NCBI GenBank assembly: GCA_954871525.1
Contig: OX940870.1
Coordinates: 6,045,501 to 6,109,500 of the forward strand
Length of the DNA stretch: 64,000 nt
Direction of reading: 5' to 3'
Source of the DNA: Parietaria judaica
Lineage: Eukaryota > Streptophyta > Magnoliopsida > Rosales > Urticaceae
Part shown: positions 26,201 to 39,811 of the stretch, piece by piece
Layout: every line of letters begins with the position of its first letter
Numbering within the stretch: position 1 is the first letter of the stretch
Notes under the pieces: generated by a model
Told to the model about the DNA's origin: nothing
What the model saw: the letters and a program-made list of their open reading frames with translations, nothing else
Database searches by the model: none
Made by a program: the position numbers and the translations under genes

Positions 26201-26340
26201 TGGCCAATAAGCCTCAAAACTCCGTTCTCTTGCGCTGTTAGAATGCAGTGTCTCACATAATCCTGAGCTCTTTCCAACCTCTCCTTGTAGTTCATTCCTA
26301 CTTCTCTCTCCTTTTCCAACGCTCTCTCCAATTCCACCAC
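23278..26340 (-). CDS. Raf-like (TKL) Ser/Thr/Tyr protein kinase, 5' end unresolved
   Basis: A plant tyrosine-kinase-like (Raf-type MAPKKK-like) kinase, minus strand. Exons: 26340-26122, 25275-24762, 24515-24373, 23454-23278, giving 350 codons. The N-terminal exon is a coiled-coil-like segment ([27 protein letters not shown]). The kinase domain shows the glycine loop [42 protein letters not shown], and SFATITSTL near the end. The usual APE is GPE (VYMGPEV). The acceptor at 26341 makes GTG the first codon here, so at least one upstream exon is missing. A candidate ends at a donor about 83 bp upstream (MSYSLKLKSRT), but this is a guess; Met at 26295 is an alternative start. A TATAAAAG followed by TAG/GTGAGT near 28598-28657 could be a distal leader exon. 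The exact subfamily is uncertain. Confidence 0.88.
23783..23990. mobile_element. eroded hAT fragment in kinase intron
   Basis: The sequence GGGGCCTGATTTATCGGCCTTGC and the end AACAAGGGCCGGCCC resemble the right end of the element at 15472-16337; GGCTAGTCTTCAG at the left may be its other end. It lies in the intron between the last two kinase exons. No clean duplication was found. Confidence 0.35.
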
Positions 26341-28493
26341 CTATATTACAAACAATTCAACACATTACTCATACTTTAGTTGGGCCTTTGCGCTCAGAGC
26401 CCAAACTGGAGAAGTGCAATTACTGTTCTGCTTTTCAATTTCAAAGAGTATGACATTGTACACTATTTAACAGGCAAAAAGAAAATGGGAGGGAAATAAT
26501 CTGAGAAGGTGACATCAAAGTGGTCCATGATGAACAATGGATAAGAGTTGAGAGAATCAAGGACGAGAAGAAAGAAGAAGCCCCAAACTCTCCCTAGTAA
26601 TGTTGACCATGCTTCTTAATATCCCATATACTTGAGGACTTAACTGACGATTAAATACATTAATTCTTGAACCATATATTTCTCAAAATAGCCACATACT
26701 AGAGTGGTCACGCAAGAATGGAAAACGTGGCCCCAAAAAGTACCTCTTTCTTTAAATCATCCGAGCGTTTTGTTGACAAAAGCGATCCCATTTTCAATCC
26801 GCTGGATTTCACGGTTCCGGCGAGGCCCGGAAACAGCAGCTCAGCCACTTATGGTGGAAAGAAATAACAGAAGAAGGGAGGCCTGGTGTTACGAGATGTG
26901 ACGCTAATTATAGGTGACATGGTTTTGTCGTTTAGGGTAAACGACAATAATTTAAGCGGAATTATTTAGGACGACTGTTTTGGGCGATTTTGACGATGGT
27001 TTTTTTTATTATAAAATTATTATTGGGTTTGGGCCGAGGAGGGAAAAAATATGACATTATTGGGCGGTGTTTCCTAAACTCTAAAAGAGCAAATAATAAT
27101 AATAATATTGGACCACAAAATATGCATAGAGTTGATACGGTGGTCCTCTTCAAGGACTAAAATCATGAATATACTTGAAGCAACATCATATGTATTGGTC
27201 CATGCATTTCACTCGGGACAAAATCAAGTCCCTTTTTGTTTCTTTACACATCCCAATCATATTTCTAATTTTGAATTTTTATCTTGAAATAAAAGGAAAA
27301 GAGTTAGAGAGACGCGAAAAAAGTTGTACCTTGCAAAATATTTGGTCCATCTTTCTGTGCGCATTATTATTGCCGCAGTGACGTCAATAATCTGGTTATC
27401 TATTTTCAGCGCCCTAGGTTTTATTAACAATAACACAAAATGTATATGATTACCGGGTGAAACCGGTTAAAAAATTTTATTTTTAATTTTAAATATGGAT
27501 TTTGAGTTTGGAAAATTAAATACCATATCTGTTATTTTTCAATCAAAGCTAGATTGTCAAGGTTTACACCCAAATTATGTTTTTAAAACTCGGGTTTAAT
27601 CTGGATCCGAGTGTAATATGTATTTTTATTAAAAATAAATATAATAAAAATAAGTTTCAATATCAACCTCGAGGGTGCTAACACCGACCTTTTGTGGCTG
27701 AATATCAACTTCAGAGATTGTTAACGCCGAATTCGAAGATACTAACTCCATATAGACTTGTACATGTTTCATATTTTTGATATAAAATCACCTACCGTTG
27801 AAAAGATGAAAGATAGATCTACAACTCTATAGTTTGAAGTTTTATCATGAAAGTTCTTTAAGTATACTAAATTTTTTCCAAAATAAATATTTTGCATTTC
27901 GGTTGGAATTTAGTACTTTTATCGAACTGTTTTGATAAAATGTAAAACACCAAAGTTATAAATCTATCTCTTAGCTTTTCAAAACTGGGTCATCTGTTAC
28001 ATTTGGACAATACGAAGTTATGCTAACAATACGAAAGCTATTCATGTAAATTTTGGGCAGTTATAAAAAAATAAAAATAAAAATCGAACATATGTATTGA
28101 GCAGGGGGTATTTTTCGTACGCTAGCAGAAAAAATCACTAGTTTTCGAATTTCAGAATATTCATGACTAGGTATTGAATTTCTTCCAGTAATAAATTTTC
28201 CCTTCATATATATATTTTAGATTATAATTTCACTGATTGTTCGAAACGAAAGACATGGATGAAACAGAGGAAATTTCACAATTACATAAAACCACTTAAA
28301 TGAATTACCCAAAAAGAATGTAGTCCAGAGCCTAAGCCCATAGCCTATAATCTTTAATTACTCGAAGACTTGAAATGGCACATGAATATATACGTACGTT
28401 GGGTTCGTAATTCAACCTAGCTATCTGTTAATTTTGTTGCAAATAAATGTTCATAAATACAATTTAAAGCGGCCAAAACCTAAGTTTGATCAC

Positions 28494-28535
<42 letters not shown>

Positions 28536-29935
28536 CATCTAACATACATAATAATATAGGTCTTTGAGAGAATAAAGAAAAAGATGTGGAAACTCACCTA
28601 GGGATCCACAAAATTATGTTTTCTTGGTTCAACTCAAACGATTGAATCGCTTTTATACACGACACATTGCGTTTGTCACCATGGAAAGCAAATGGAAGTG
28701 TATTGTATAGCTAGAGAGTAAGTGTGGAGTGTGGACCATATTTATATTACAATTTAGACTGTATTTCTTCTTATCTTATAATAAAGATCTATCTAATCTC
28801 TATTATTGTTTCACCATTTCTTTATTAGCTATTCCGATACCGGATTGATGATCAAAATTACACACATATATATCATATATGTGTATATTTATTAATATAT
28901 AGTGACAATTATGATAACCAGTAGCTCTTAGGATTATGTATATTCCAATTTTTAACATGGTAATTTAATATAAAAATTAATCACGTATTACATGACCAAT
29001 AGCTCTTAGGATTAAACAGTTGTACTCTATTTCTTAATTCAATTACGCTATGTTTTAATTTTTATTTTTATTTTGTTTCTAACTTGCAAAGAAACCTAGC
29101 GTAGAGATATACATATATACTATCACTATATGCAACACATGTCGTATATATGTGGCTACTATGACAATAAAATAATTGAATGTATAACGTAGGAATGGCT
29201 TTAATGTTTGTGGACGATCACTTTATCAGCATGCTGATGCTTCACAGAACTTAGGTGGGTCACTTTTATCAACGGGATATTTATAAGAAAATAACCCGCT
29301 TTCCAAGATTGGAAAATTTAACCATCGAAAGATAAATAATCTCGATCCGCTTCTTTTTTTTTTCTTCCCACTTTTTGGTCAACATTATTTTGAAGTTCTA
29401 GTGACTGTTGTATTTGCCTTTTACTCTTTTTCATGAGATCATCAAGCAACAATATAGTTTACATATGTATTAATCATCAGTATATCCAGATTTTGTATGT
29501 ACTCGTTTAAAATGATACATACAGGGTATTTATAAATACAAGCAGATCAATGGCGTAGTCAGATTTTTATTTTAAGCGAAGTATAAAATATATTTTGACC
29601 GGTAATTTTTTAATAAAAAATCACAATGCCAAAGAAACGCTTAAAGTTTAAGAGAAATGCCTATACTTTCATAAAACTAATTTATACCCGCTAATAATTT
29701 TATTTGGACCATATTACCCTTAATATTAGTTATAAATATAATTTTTGTTTAATTATTGTTAATAATATATTTTAATTTCGAAATTATTTTTTCCTATAAT
29801 TGTGGTTGACAACTTCCACCTCTTAATTAGAATATTATGTTATTTTTTTAAATAAAACAAAAATAAACGATTTGCATTAATTGGTGTGAACTTTTTTTTA
29901 CTATTCATTATTTTCTCACCGATTGTCTGACTTTG
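26341..29935. other. intergenic, no confident gene
   Basis: Upstream region of the kinase gene. It may hold its missing first exon (close to 26430) or a leader exon (about 28598-28620). An (AT)n run is at 28497-28533. A single hAT-like end (CAATGGCGTAGTCAG) lies at about 29550 without a partner. Confidence 0.4.
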
Positions 29936-30290
29936 TTTTTTTATCTCTCTAGTCTATACTATTTACAAGATCGTAACTTAAATCACAATTACAGGTATAG
30001 TGATTTACTATTATAAATTTGTAAGTTAAATTACAATTACATGTATAAATTCGTAACTTAACATCGAATACAAGTTTAAAACATCATTACACATCAGTTA
30101 AAATAATTCTAGTCTACACGATTTACAAATTTGTAACTTAAATTACAATTACATGTATAGTGGTTTACTATTATAAATTCGTAACTTAAATTACAATTAC
30201 AATTACATGTATAAATTCGTAGCTAATTACAGGTATAGTGGTTTACAATTATAAATTTAAATTCGTAACTTAAATAACAATTAAAAATGG
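29936..30290. repeat. degenerate tandem repeat
   Basis: Several diverged units contain TTCGTAACTTAAATTACAAT and ACATGTATA or AGGTATAGTG, spaced roughly 65-110 bp. No coding potential. Confidence 0.65.
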
Positions 30291-33200
30291 CGAATAAAAA
30301 CTATCAATTCGTTTGTATACTTATTAATAGGGAGAAAATATTAGAAAGTAATTAAATGTGCTAATTCCCGACTTCTCGCACAATATTTTACTCTCTGAAA
30401 TATATATGTATCAGTGTATCATTTATATGTCCTACGTGTCATTTTGTATAAGAATTAACGATCAAATTAACACGTTTGATTATATTTTTAGGATAATATA
30501 TTGATCTAGCTAGAAGATTAAATAATTATTATAAATCACTATATTATATAAAGGAATGGGACCCCGTTTGTATATAAAAAAAAATTAGAAGATTAAATTG
30601 CATATATAGATAGGTTTTCTTTAAATTATTCCCTTCTTCCACCACAAACAACGTTCATTCTCATCATTGCCCATTGGCAACTTTCCCACCCTACCTAATG
30701 TACGAGTTATATATATAAGTTGATAATAAAGAGTATATATATGTGAATAAAAATAAATAAAACATACAAAACCTCATCTTGCTCCTAATCAATTAGCCTT
30801 TATTCGATCCATAAATAATTTGCAGTTAAAAGAAAAAGGGAAGAACTTTGCAAGGGTTTCAAACTATAAAGTATATCCCTCAACAAATAATAAATTAGTA
30901 GGCTAAGTACACCTATATTTTCTTGAATAAGTTAAGAATCCACTATCACCTTAAACAAATAATAATTATATATTAATGTGTGTGTGTGTATATCCCAAGC
31001 TTTGTGTGATTGATATTATGGTTTCCCTAATCATAAGATCATGCTAAACTTTGACTTGAGTGCCACAATTTGTTTTTGGTGGGGCTTATTGACCCACTAC
31101 ATGCTCTTCACGTAGTGATTAATTAATCTTAATTGTTTAATTAATAATGAAACATTATTGAGCCTATATTAACAACAAACCCTCTATACTCTATAGGGTA
31201 TTTAAGTTTTATGCTCTCACGCATGTTGATGTATTCACAAATTATATGTAGTTTATTGCAGCTCGATCATCGGAGCATTAATATTATTACTTCTTGAAAA
31301 GTACTCAAACTCTAAAGAATTGCATGGATTGACCAAAACTTTGATTGCGTTTGTTTCAAAATTGCATTATTGGTAATTAATACTTATATTAATGCTATTA
31401 TTACTCGAAGAAGTAATGTGTGATCGTTACTACATATGGGCATGTTAATTAAACACATCAATCTTTTAGCTTTTATGAAATAAGCCTTCACCTTCTAAAT
31501 GCCCTTTATTAGCTTGAAGCTAATGGTCCATTTAAGAAAGTTTTTTTCTTTCTTAAATATAATAAATATTCTATAGCAGAAATTGATTAAAACCATATAC
31601 TGTATATAAAAATAATAAAAATGGTTCCTTGTGGATTGCAAATTTCAACGACGCACATGATCAAGATATTCATCTCATTTGTACCAATTTAGGCCTCGAG
31701 CAAATAGGCTAATTAATTTATCATATGCTCTTGATTTGTATTTAAGATCTCCTATATATAATGTACGTGGTTGATCGGATCTTGGTTATGATTTACAAGT
31801 TAATCCCCTACAATTCATGACCACCACTTCGCCAAATCTTTCTAGCTAATTATTATTAGTGATCATATCTGCAATTTCTTGTCTTTTTGTGGATCCATGA
31901 AACGATCATATGTTGAACGTGTAATTTAGGTTTAACATCAATGTCAATTCATATAAAACTAACCACGGGCGGTTCTCAACTCTCACAAGATACACTTGAG
32001 AAGTTGAGAAAGGCAATCCCAAAATGTATTCGTGGAAAATATTTGCGGCGTAAGTATATAGAATTTGTGCGGAGAATAGTGATATATTATATATATATGA
32101 TTATTTTTCATCTTTTAAAATTTGTCGAAGTTAATAACATCAAAGACGCATGCCACTTTTTATATAAACTTTTACTTTTAAGTATGTAGTTTCAATATTG
32201 TTAAACACTTTGAGACATGCTTATGTTTGAGGCAATACTAATTGATTATTATCGTATTTTGTAGACTATATACTTGATCAGTGGCTCAACCCAGACCACA
32301 TACATTTTATAGCATGCCATAAAGTTAATAGAATTTTACATAATATGGTCAAAGTATTAATATATGCACTTGAAGAAGATGGGTGAAATGAATGAACACC
32401 TTTAATATGTTAATTATATTTTGTTCCATTTCCATATATGGGTTAATTTCGTAAAGGACCACAGCCAGCTTGTTCATGAAATTTTGCCAAATATCCCATT
32501 GCACATCGCAATGCTTTAATGGCATATTTAGTCACAAGTAGCGATGGAAAATAAAATTTACGATAAGTTTTTACATGAAAATCTAATTTAAATATATAAC
32601 CAAAATAACTCCAAATACACGTGTCAATTTAAAACCCAAAATTCCACATTAGTATATAAATTAGAGTTAATTCTGGCAAAAGTCTCAATGCTCACAAAAA
32701 ATAAATTTGTACGTTTCAATTCCTTCTTTTTTTTTTACCTGGAAAAAACCGTTACCTCATGCCACATGTTACTTATGGGAGGCTTTTTCAATATTGGGTA
32801 ATTCGGCAAAAGTCCTAGTACTTTTAAAAAAATGGATCTGTAAGTTCTAATAATTTTTTTTTACCTCAACAAAGTTGAAATTCTCTAAATTTATCTCATG
32901 ATTTTACTTCCATCAAAATTTCCTTCCTCTGACTTCAGTATTTAATTAACACATTTTCAACCATTATATATATATATATATATATTTACTTGGGTAAGTG
33001 CACATCAATCTTTAAGGGAAACATTTTCCTTTTGCGTATGTTTTTCAAAAATAAAAAAGCGTGTGACATGATATGGTACGAAATGAGAGAAATAGGAAGG
33101 CATATTCTTGGGTGGGGAGATATTTGTTTGTGCATTATAAATTGACACCCATTTTTGTCCCATTTCTAGCTATCTTCCAAGGATTTATGAGACGAAATAA

Positions 33201-34178
33201 TTGACGTTCTTGGCTCGCTAAAATCAAAACAAGTGTGCGATGCCTTGGTTGTTGGGAGGGAATGGCCATGATGGTTTTGTAGAGGGACCAATGTGCAAAT
33301 TGCAGAAAAGGGAGTGCTTTAAGGGGCTCACTTTCTCTATTCCCATGGACGAAGATCTGCGTTTCAACAATTCATTTCATTCAATCTTGCTTGTGATTAC
33401 GATCTCGAATCTTTCTTTCTTTCTTTCTCTTTTTCCTTCTTGAATTGTTGTGTCAGTATCTATCTGAACGTCTTTGATCAACGCACATCCCCACAAAACC
33501 TTCTTTTTCAGAAATCAAAAACTCTTCTTTTCTCTTTTCCCATCTCTCGACTCTAATAAAGCACTATTCTTCTTCCAAAATTAAACACTCTACTTTGCTT
33601 TGCTTTGCTTAAGCATTTAATCTCCCTCACAAAACTATATACCAAATCCACCACTTTGGACTACCCTACCCATGCACCCAAACGCCTTTGTCTTCATATA
33701 CCACGTAACTTCAACATAATATTGTCGTTTTATTACGCTTTGCCGGTGAATAGCGGCATAAGTATCAAGTCTTTTCTTTTTTATGTTTACTGCGTTTCAG
33801 TTTTTTCTCTCTTCTCTACCACTGATGTGGATTAAATTTTGAAGAGAATAAAACTAAAGGATATCAATTTTGATCGTAAAAAAAATAAAGTATAAAAATC
33901 AAAATGTTAACTACTTAAGTCGCGATTAATCCTAAAATATTTCCCTATTGCTTTAATAGCCGTATACGAAAAATGATTTTTATTTTCTTCTAATATGAGC
34001 CAAGCTAAACCGAATAAACTTGAATTTTGAATATATTCACGAGTTTGTATATTCTATATTATATACTATATGAAATCAAAACACATTATTACAATTCCTA
34101 TAGTAGATGATCAAAGACGAAGAACAATGTGGTGGTTCGTAAACTGTAACGAGAACACAAACCAATCAAGTAAAAAAG
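30291..34178. other. intergenic, no gene seen
   Basis: AT-rich. Two direct copies of a MITE-like end, AATTCTGGCAAAAGTC (about 32670) and AATTCGGCAAAAGTC (about 32801), lie about 130 bp apart. Positions 33400-33620 are pyrimidine-rich. No coding region is supported; the last few dozen bases before 34179 are the BG1-like 3' UTR. Confidence 0.4.
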
Positions 34179-35315
34179 CTACACTTTGAGGCCATTAGAA
34201 ATGGCGCGATTCCGATCAACACGGGTGGTTTCGTACACCGGAAGCTCCTCTTGATACCCTACGGTGAGGTGGTCGAGCTCGAAGAGATCCGAGCTCGAAC
34301 AGCTCGCCGTATCATCGTCGTCGTCATCGTCTTCAACGACGTCATTAACGTGATGAACATGAGCTAATTCGCCGTCTTTTTTGCCGCGGAACTGATCCCT
34401 CATGATGATCAGCTCGTTCTTGATCTGGTTCTGCCTGTAGTCCCTCAGAAACTCCCTCGCCGTCTCCCCGACCCGCCGCGCCTTCCACGCCGCCGTGAGA
34501 GAAACCGGCATTACCGCAGCCTTCTCCTCCTCCTCCTCTTCGTGGGGACGGGCGTCCTCGCCCACGATGAACCGGACCGAGCGCTTCACGCTGCTCACGC
34601 TGCGTAGCCTCTCGCGGGTCGAGGGGGAGCCCTTGCTGAGGCACGAGCGCGAGAACGACGACGCGGACGAGCAAGTCGCGGGGCTCCGCTCGGGAAACGA
34701 CGGCGTTTTCGAGGATTTCCCGTGCGGTTTGAAGAGGCCGTTGATGAAGCTCGCGAGCTTCCCGCCCGGGGAAATTGGCTGCTTCACTTTCTTCAGATTG
34801 TTGTAGATCTTCAGAGCTCTGGATTTGGATTTGATGAGCGCTTCGTCGTCGTCGCCGACGCCGACGACGTCCTTCCTCGGCTTCTTCCCCGTCAAGCACG
34901 TCCGTATCGGCTTCGGCCACGACGACGCCGATCTCCCGGCGCTGAACATCGACTCCGTGTCCGACGAGGAGAACCCGCCGGAGCTCGAGTCGGAGGAGCT
35001 CGAAGTGGAGCTGAAGAACAGAGCGTCGTTCGTATCGTTCGAGTGGTTCCGCTTCTGCTCTCTCCGTCTCTGATTCAGACCCTTCTCTTCGGCCTTCTTC
35101 TCCATCCATTTCTCGATCAAGCAGGCTCTGCGGAAGCTCGAGAGGCACTCGTCCTCGTCCCGGCGGTGCTGTTTCTTGGCCATTGTTTCCCTGAAGAAGC
35201 TGAGATCGTCGGTGCCCTTCTTCTCGCCTTCGTCGATGGAGCGGTAGATTTTGTCGAGGAGGGAGGAGGAGAAGGAGGGGCTCTCTCGGTGCCTGGGATT
35301 CTCGAGCCTGTGCAT
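34179..35315 (-). CDS. BIG GRAIN 1-like protein
   Basis: A single-exon minus-strand gene of 378 aa, related to rice BIG GRAIN 1 and its Arabidopsis homologues, which promote auxin transport and organ size at the plasma membrane. The start MHRLENPRHRESPSFSSSLLD was chosen because family homology begins there; the open frame continues 76 codons upstream, but that part is GA-repeat leader. Family signatures are SFSSSLLDKIYRSIDE near the N-terminus, FFRETM, RRACLIEKWMEKK, a Ser-rich tract, SKSRALKIYNNLKKVKQPISPGGKLASFINGLF, and the C-terminal DLFELDHLTVGYQEELPVYE, preceded by an acidic run (DDDDDDD). It is GC-rich compared with its flanks, which explains the long shadow frames on both strands. 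Confidence 0.9.
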   Translation of the reverse strand: MHRLENPRHRESPSFSSSLLDKIYRSIDEGEKKGTDDLSFFRETMAKKQHRRDEDECLSSFRRACLIEKWMEKKAEEKGLNQRRREQKRNHSNDTNDALFFSSTSSSSDSSSGGFSSSDTESMFSAGRSASSWPKPIRTCLTGKKPRKDVVGVGDDDEALIKSKSRALKIYNNLKKVKQPISPGGKLASFINGLFKPHGKSSKTPSFPERSPATCSSASSFSRSCLSKGSPSTRERLRSVSSVKRSVRFIVGEDARPHEEEEEEKAAVMPVSLTAAWKARRVGETAREFLRDYRQNQIKNELIIMRDQFRGKKDGELAHVHHVNDVVEDDDDDDDTASCSSSDLFELDHLTVGYQEELPVYETTRVDRNRAISNGLKV

Positions 35316-35560
35316 GATTGCAGGTGCGGGAATGCTGAGAGTGAGGGTGACAGAGCGAGATTTTGTGGGCTTCAAAAGCTGGTGAGGGAGAATCCAGACA
35401 TGATCATTGCTGTGTAGAGATGCTCTCTTCTCTGTGTTATTGGGAATGAAAGAAAGAAAGAAAGAGAAGACGATATGATTGTTGAGAGAGAGAGAGAGAG
35501 ATGGTAATGAGAGCAGAAGTGCACGCCTTGAAATGAAGAGCAACAGCCGGGAAGAGGGAG

Positions 35561-35570
35561 CTTTATAAAG
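35561..35570 (-). promoter_or_regulatory. TATA box of the BIG GRAIN 1-like gene
   Basis: CTTTATAAAG, a 10-bp palindrome, lies about 245 bp before the start codon. Transcription would begin near 35530, giving a leader that contains GA repeats (about 35446-35502). Confidence 0.6.
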
Positions 35571-37813
35571 GGGCTCTATTTCCCACGCGCGCGTGAAAAC
35601 GGCAGGGTGTAAACCCGCTGACGTGGCAAGTGGCTCGTCAAAGTTTTTCTTTCCGGATCTACCCCCGTCTTTTCGCGAAAATGACGCGCTGTCCCTGAGT
35701 AAAACCTCGCCAATTCGAAATGAGTTATTGACTACAGAAGTCCTTATATTAAGGAATACAAGTCTTAAAAATTATTTTGGTATGGGGTTGGCGTGTAACG
35801 GGAGTGAGACCGATTGCCTAAGAGTGACCCATTTGGTTGACGGGGGAAAGCCTAATGGTGTTCAAAGTCCGATCCTTCTGGGTATTGGGGCTTTAGTTAA
35901 AGAGGTTAGTCCGCCGAGTGAAAGTTGTTAAGTCTTTTATTCTTGTATCAAGAGTTTTCTATCTATATATATATATATAATTTATTATTAAATTAAATGG
36001 AAATAAAAATAAAATTCAGTTTTAGTTTAACTTTTTTTAATAAATAAATTATATTGCTAATTAAGAACGTAGGAACTTTCTTAATCATTTTCTATGTCCA
36101 ACCTTTGCTCATTTTGTAAAAAAATAGAACATTCTAGCAAGTATCTTTTAATTTAAGGACCATTTACAGGCAAAAACTCAGGATTTCCAAGCCGTTTTAA
36201 TTTTGATCCTATGCGGTCGCGACCAGGGAGGTATTTGTGCGCGCTGATTGTACTGCAGTGCAGGGAATACTCTCACTGAGAGGCCTAATGTCGGCACTGG
36301 AAATTAGGGATTTATTGGTCCTATTTATGGACAATTATGGTTCTTGGTTTAAGGATTTCATTTCAAATATTAATGCTGAATTTTATCTAGGGAAAGGAAA
36401 ATTCGAGGTATGTATATTCAATTTGCTGAATTATAGTTGAATTATTTAATAATTGCTTTAAAGGATGTTAAATTTAGTATTAGTTGTCACAATTCATTTA
36501 CTATGATTTCCGCAAAGTAGCTGCGTTGTAAATGTGAATGAGTAATTACTTTTATTAACCGCGGATTTCACGTAAATGATTTTAATTGTATTACGAGGAA
36601 CAATTTATGACACTTTTTTTTTTATATGTACAATGAAATAAATCAAGTGGAAATTCTTTTCAAGAACTCCATTTATAGAAGAAGAAAAAAATATATGGAA
36701 TATTATGCGTAACACCATGAATATTGAATTTAATAGGTTGAAGAATTAAAATAGCGTAATATTGGTCGTTTTTAGATTTTATATTGTTTCATGAGCTGGC
36801 AAAATGTTGGTACGTAAACCATATAGTATAGGATATAGATAATATATTATGATTTATATTACGACAAAGAAATCATTAGATAACTAGATGATTTATATAT
36901 AATTGTCACCATATGATATACTGGGTCTTTTCATTTGAATATTGTCATGATCATTTTAAAATATACTACAACGAACTAATTCATTCCCTAGCTAATTTTA
37001 AATGGGTTATTTATTTATATATAATTAGGACGCTGACAAAGAGAATGTCGTATTAAGGAAAACTAATATGAATAAATCAGTTAACTATACTTTATTTTGA
37101 ATAATTGAAAAGGAAAGACAATTATTTTGGTTGTTGAGCACATACTGATTTATTGGCATATGAATTTTCAAATCTTCGAGTTGGCTTCAACTAGCGTTAC
37201 TAGAAATTAAAAATACAAAACAGTCACAAAATAAATATGATGACTATTGAAGACTAACTATTAACCTAACAATTTTCATGGTAAATTAATATAACAAGCT
37301 CGTACATAGAAGAAGATGAATTAACTGTTTCAATCTTGATTAGGGTTACTTTTTTGAATTTTAAAAAGAGAACCACTAAACATAGAAACTTAATCATGGG
37401 AATTAGAAGATTACTTTTCTTTTACCTAGGGTAAAACTTAATTGAATATTATTCAAGGGAGCCTGTAAAATAATTCAAAGCTTTAATCATGGAAACCAAA
37501 TCGAAGAGCCTCAAATGTCACTTTTGGTCCACATTAATTCATATTTGGCACTCAAATTAAATATATATAATTTCATCTTAATATAAGAATTAATTGTGTC
37601 TAAATAGATAGATTAACATAATCAGGTATTCACGATAGCTTGGTGATAAGCTAGATTTTGCTAATGACAGACTAGAAATGGAATCTCTTAGCGTAGTACA
37701 ACTGCTAACCAGGAGAGGATACTTAATTACAAGTACGTGAATTAAGTGCTCTAAATATTTATTTGCAGAGAGATATATATATTTAGTACGGGTGAAACCG
37801 GGACCTGCCTACT
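35571..37813. other. intergenic, no gene seen
   Basis: The first 60 bases are BG1-like promoter. The remainder is AT-rich with no convincing coding frame; a GTG-started frame at 35593-35931 is not supported. Confidence 0.4.
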
Positions 37814-37855
37814 TGATGGCGCGTGGGACCGACGTGCCGGTCCCACGCGCCATCA
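37814..37855. repeat. perfect GC-rich hairpin
   Basis: Arms TGATGGCGCGTGGGACCG (37814-37831) and its exact complement CGGTCCCACGCGCCATCA (37838-37855) surround a 6-base loop ACGTGC. All 18 pairs match. It stands alone in AT-rich sequence, with no T-run directly after it. Confidence 0.97.
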
Positions 37856-39811
37856 CTACTCTAACCTAAATTTTGGACTCGTCCTATTTACGGATCAATC
37901 TTGCTAATCAGAGCCTTCCAAATTTAATTGGACTTGGTCATAGTTGCAAACACACACGCTTTTTAAATACAAGGCCGGGAATCGACAATAAATAAATAAA
38001 TAAATTTACATGACTGATTTTTTAACACAATAATTCAAATAAGTTGTTATTATGAGTAAACAAAATTAGAGAAAAAATAAACAAAATAAATCTTAAAATA
38101 GTATCCGAAGCTAAGAAAAAAATAATAATACAAATGCAAACATGAATCGACCGGACCCAGTTCCAGTAACGCGATAAAAAGGCCGGCCCTGTTCGGATCA
38201 AAACCCGTCTTAAACTAATTTTAAGCCAAAAATCCACCTTACATGTACAATTGAAAGACAAACTATATATTTTGTACTTAATTGTAATGTATTTTAATTT
38301 ACACGAATCTAATTTTGGAATGCACGGCGATAATTCCATGTAAAATTTGTACCCAGCTACTATAATAGGATAACATGTATATATAATATGTTCCATACAA
38401 TAGTCCCATATTAATATAATCCATTAATTATGTATATTATAATAAAAACAAAACTAGTATAGAAATGGTATAGTCAAATGTCTCACATGAAATCACATAG
38501 GGCAAACCATATAGCCCCACACACCGCCACTGAAAGCAACTAAACAAAAACCGATCTGATCAACAATGGTCAATGAGGTCCAAAAACTTAGCCAATTACA
38601 CAACCTCCCACTATACTCAGAAAACACACACATGCACATATATACTGATATATTCATCAACATTCATGGAACCAATATATATAGCAAGGTACCTTCATTC
38701 ATATGAAAGCGATATGCCATTTGGATTATATATATATATATTATATACTTACCAAAAACATTACTACTCATTACTATATGTGCCTCCGAAATCCTTGCCA
38801 ACACCACATGCATTTCAAAGCATTGGCTATATATTAGTGTACATTAATGCCGAGACATTGGATATGATTCATGCGACTCCATTAACTATTTTTGCACCCC
38901 TTATGATGGTAATATAAACAGGTGACACAGAAAGGTCCTTGAGTTGGTCTCCCTCGAGAGTTTTTTTTTTAACCCTAGCTGATTCATTGCCACACATCTT
39001 GAATGATTCTTTACGAGATGGAAATAGTAGGGCAACGAATGGCTTTGAACAGTGAGACAATGATTCCGTGTACTTTCGATGTCTGATCGGAACGGATCAT
39101 TGGGAGGTGTTTAATGTGTTATTTTAGGTGGGACCAGGATTAGGGTTTTGTGGTCATAGTTGGAGACCATGCATTTGATTGTGTGTTATCATGTATGTAT
39201 CGGTGGTGTGATCTGTGCGTTTTTCTCTTTATAGAGTGACCCACGTAGCTTTTAATTATCGGCCTTGTGTGTTTCCTTTCAAGGAATCCCGATGAATATT
39301 GGCAATTGGCAATATATATGTATATATATAATATGTATATCCCACTCGTTTTCACCTGGTCAAAGAATAATTAACCTCATCTCGCCGTACAATTCCTAAC
39401 ATATAATATATGTATACATATATCATGTACGTACGTATGTATAATATCATAAATTAAATAAGCAAAGATTATCGGACAAAAGAATTTTTACGTCAAAACT
39501 AATTTAGTACGATCAAAATAAATGTGTACAACAGAAAGAGAGGCTGAATTTTGATGATGGTAATGCATGGCTCGAATCTCGATCCTTCTCTTCTAACTTT
39601 TACTATATAATGTAAAGCGCCATAATATCTAATTACTAAACGAGTCAACTAATTAGACAGAGTTGGATAGTTAAACATATTTTATTTTTATTTTTATTTT
39701 TATATAAATATAAATTTAAATTGTTAGTTGAACCAAAATAATTTTATTATTTTATTAGGTTATATAATTTAGGTTATATTGTGTGTGGATATATATAATT
39801 ATAATATATAG
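37856..39811. other. intergenic, no gene seen
   Basis: AT-rich. A fragment GGCCGGCCCTG at about 38180 matches the end of the 15472 hAT family. A weak tRNA-like A/B box pair on the minus strand lies near 39560-39655. Confidence 0.4.

Noticed and set aside
34345..35417. Long frames on both strands over the BIG GRAIN 1-like gene
   Set aside because: Composition-driven shadows of a GC-rich single exon.
35593..35931. 112-codon plus-strand frame
   Set aside because: Starts with GTG, lies over the BG1-like promoter and resembles no protein that I know.
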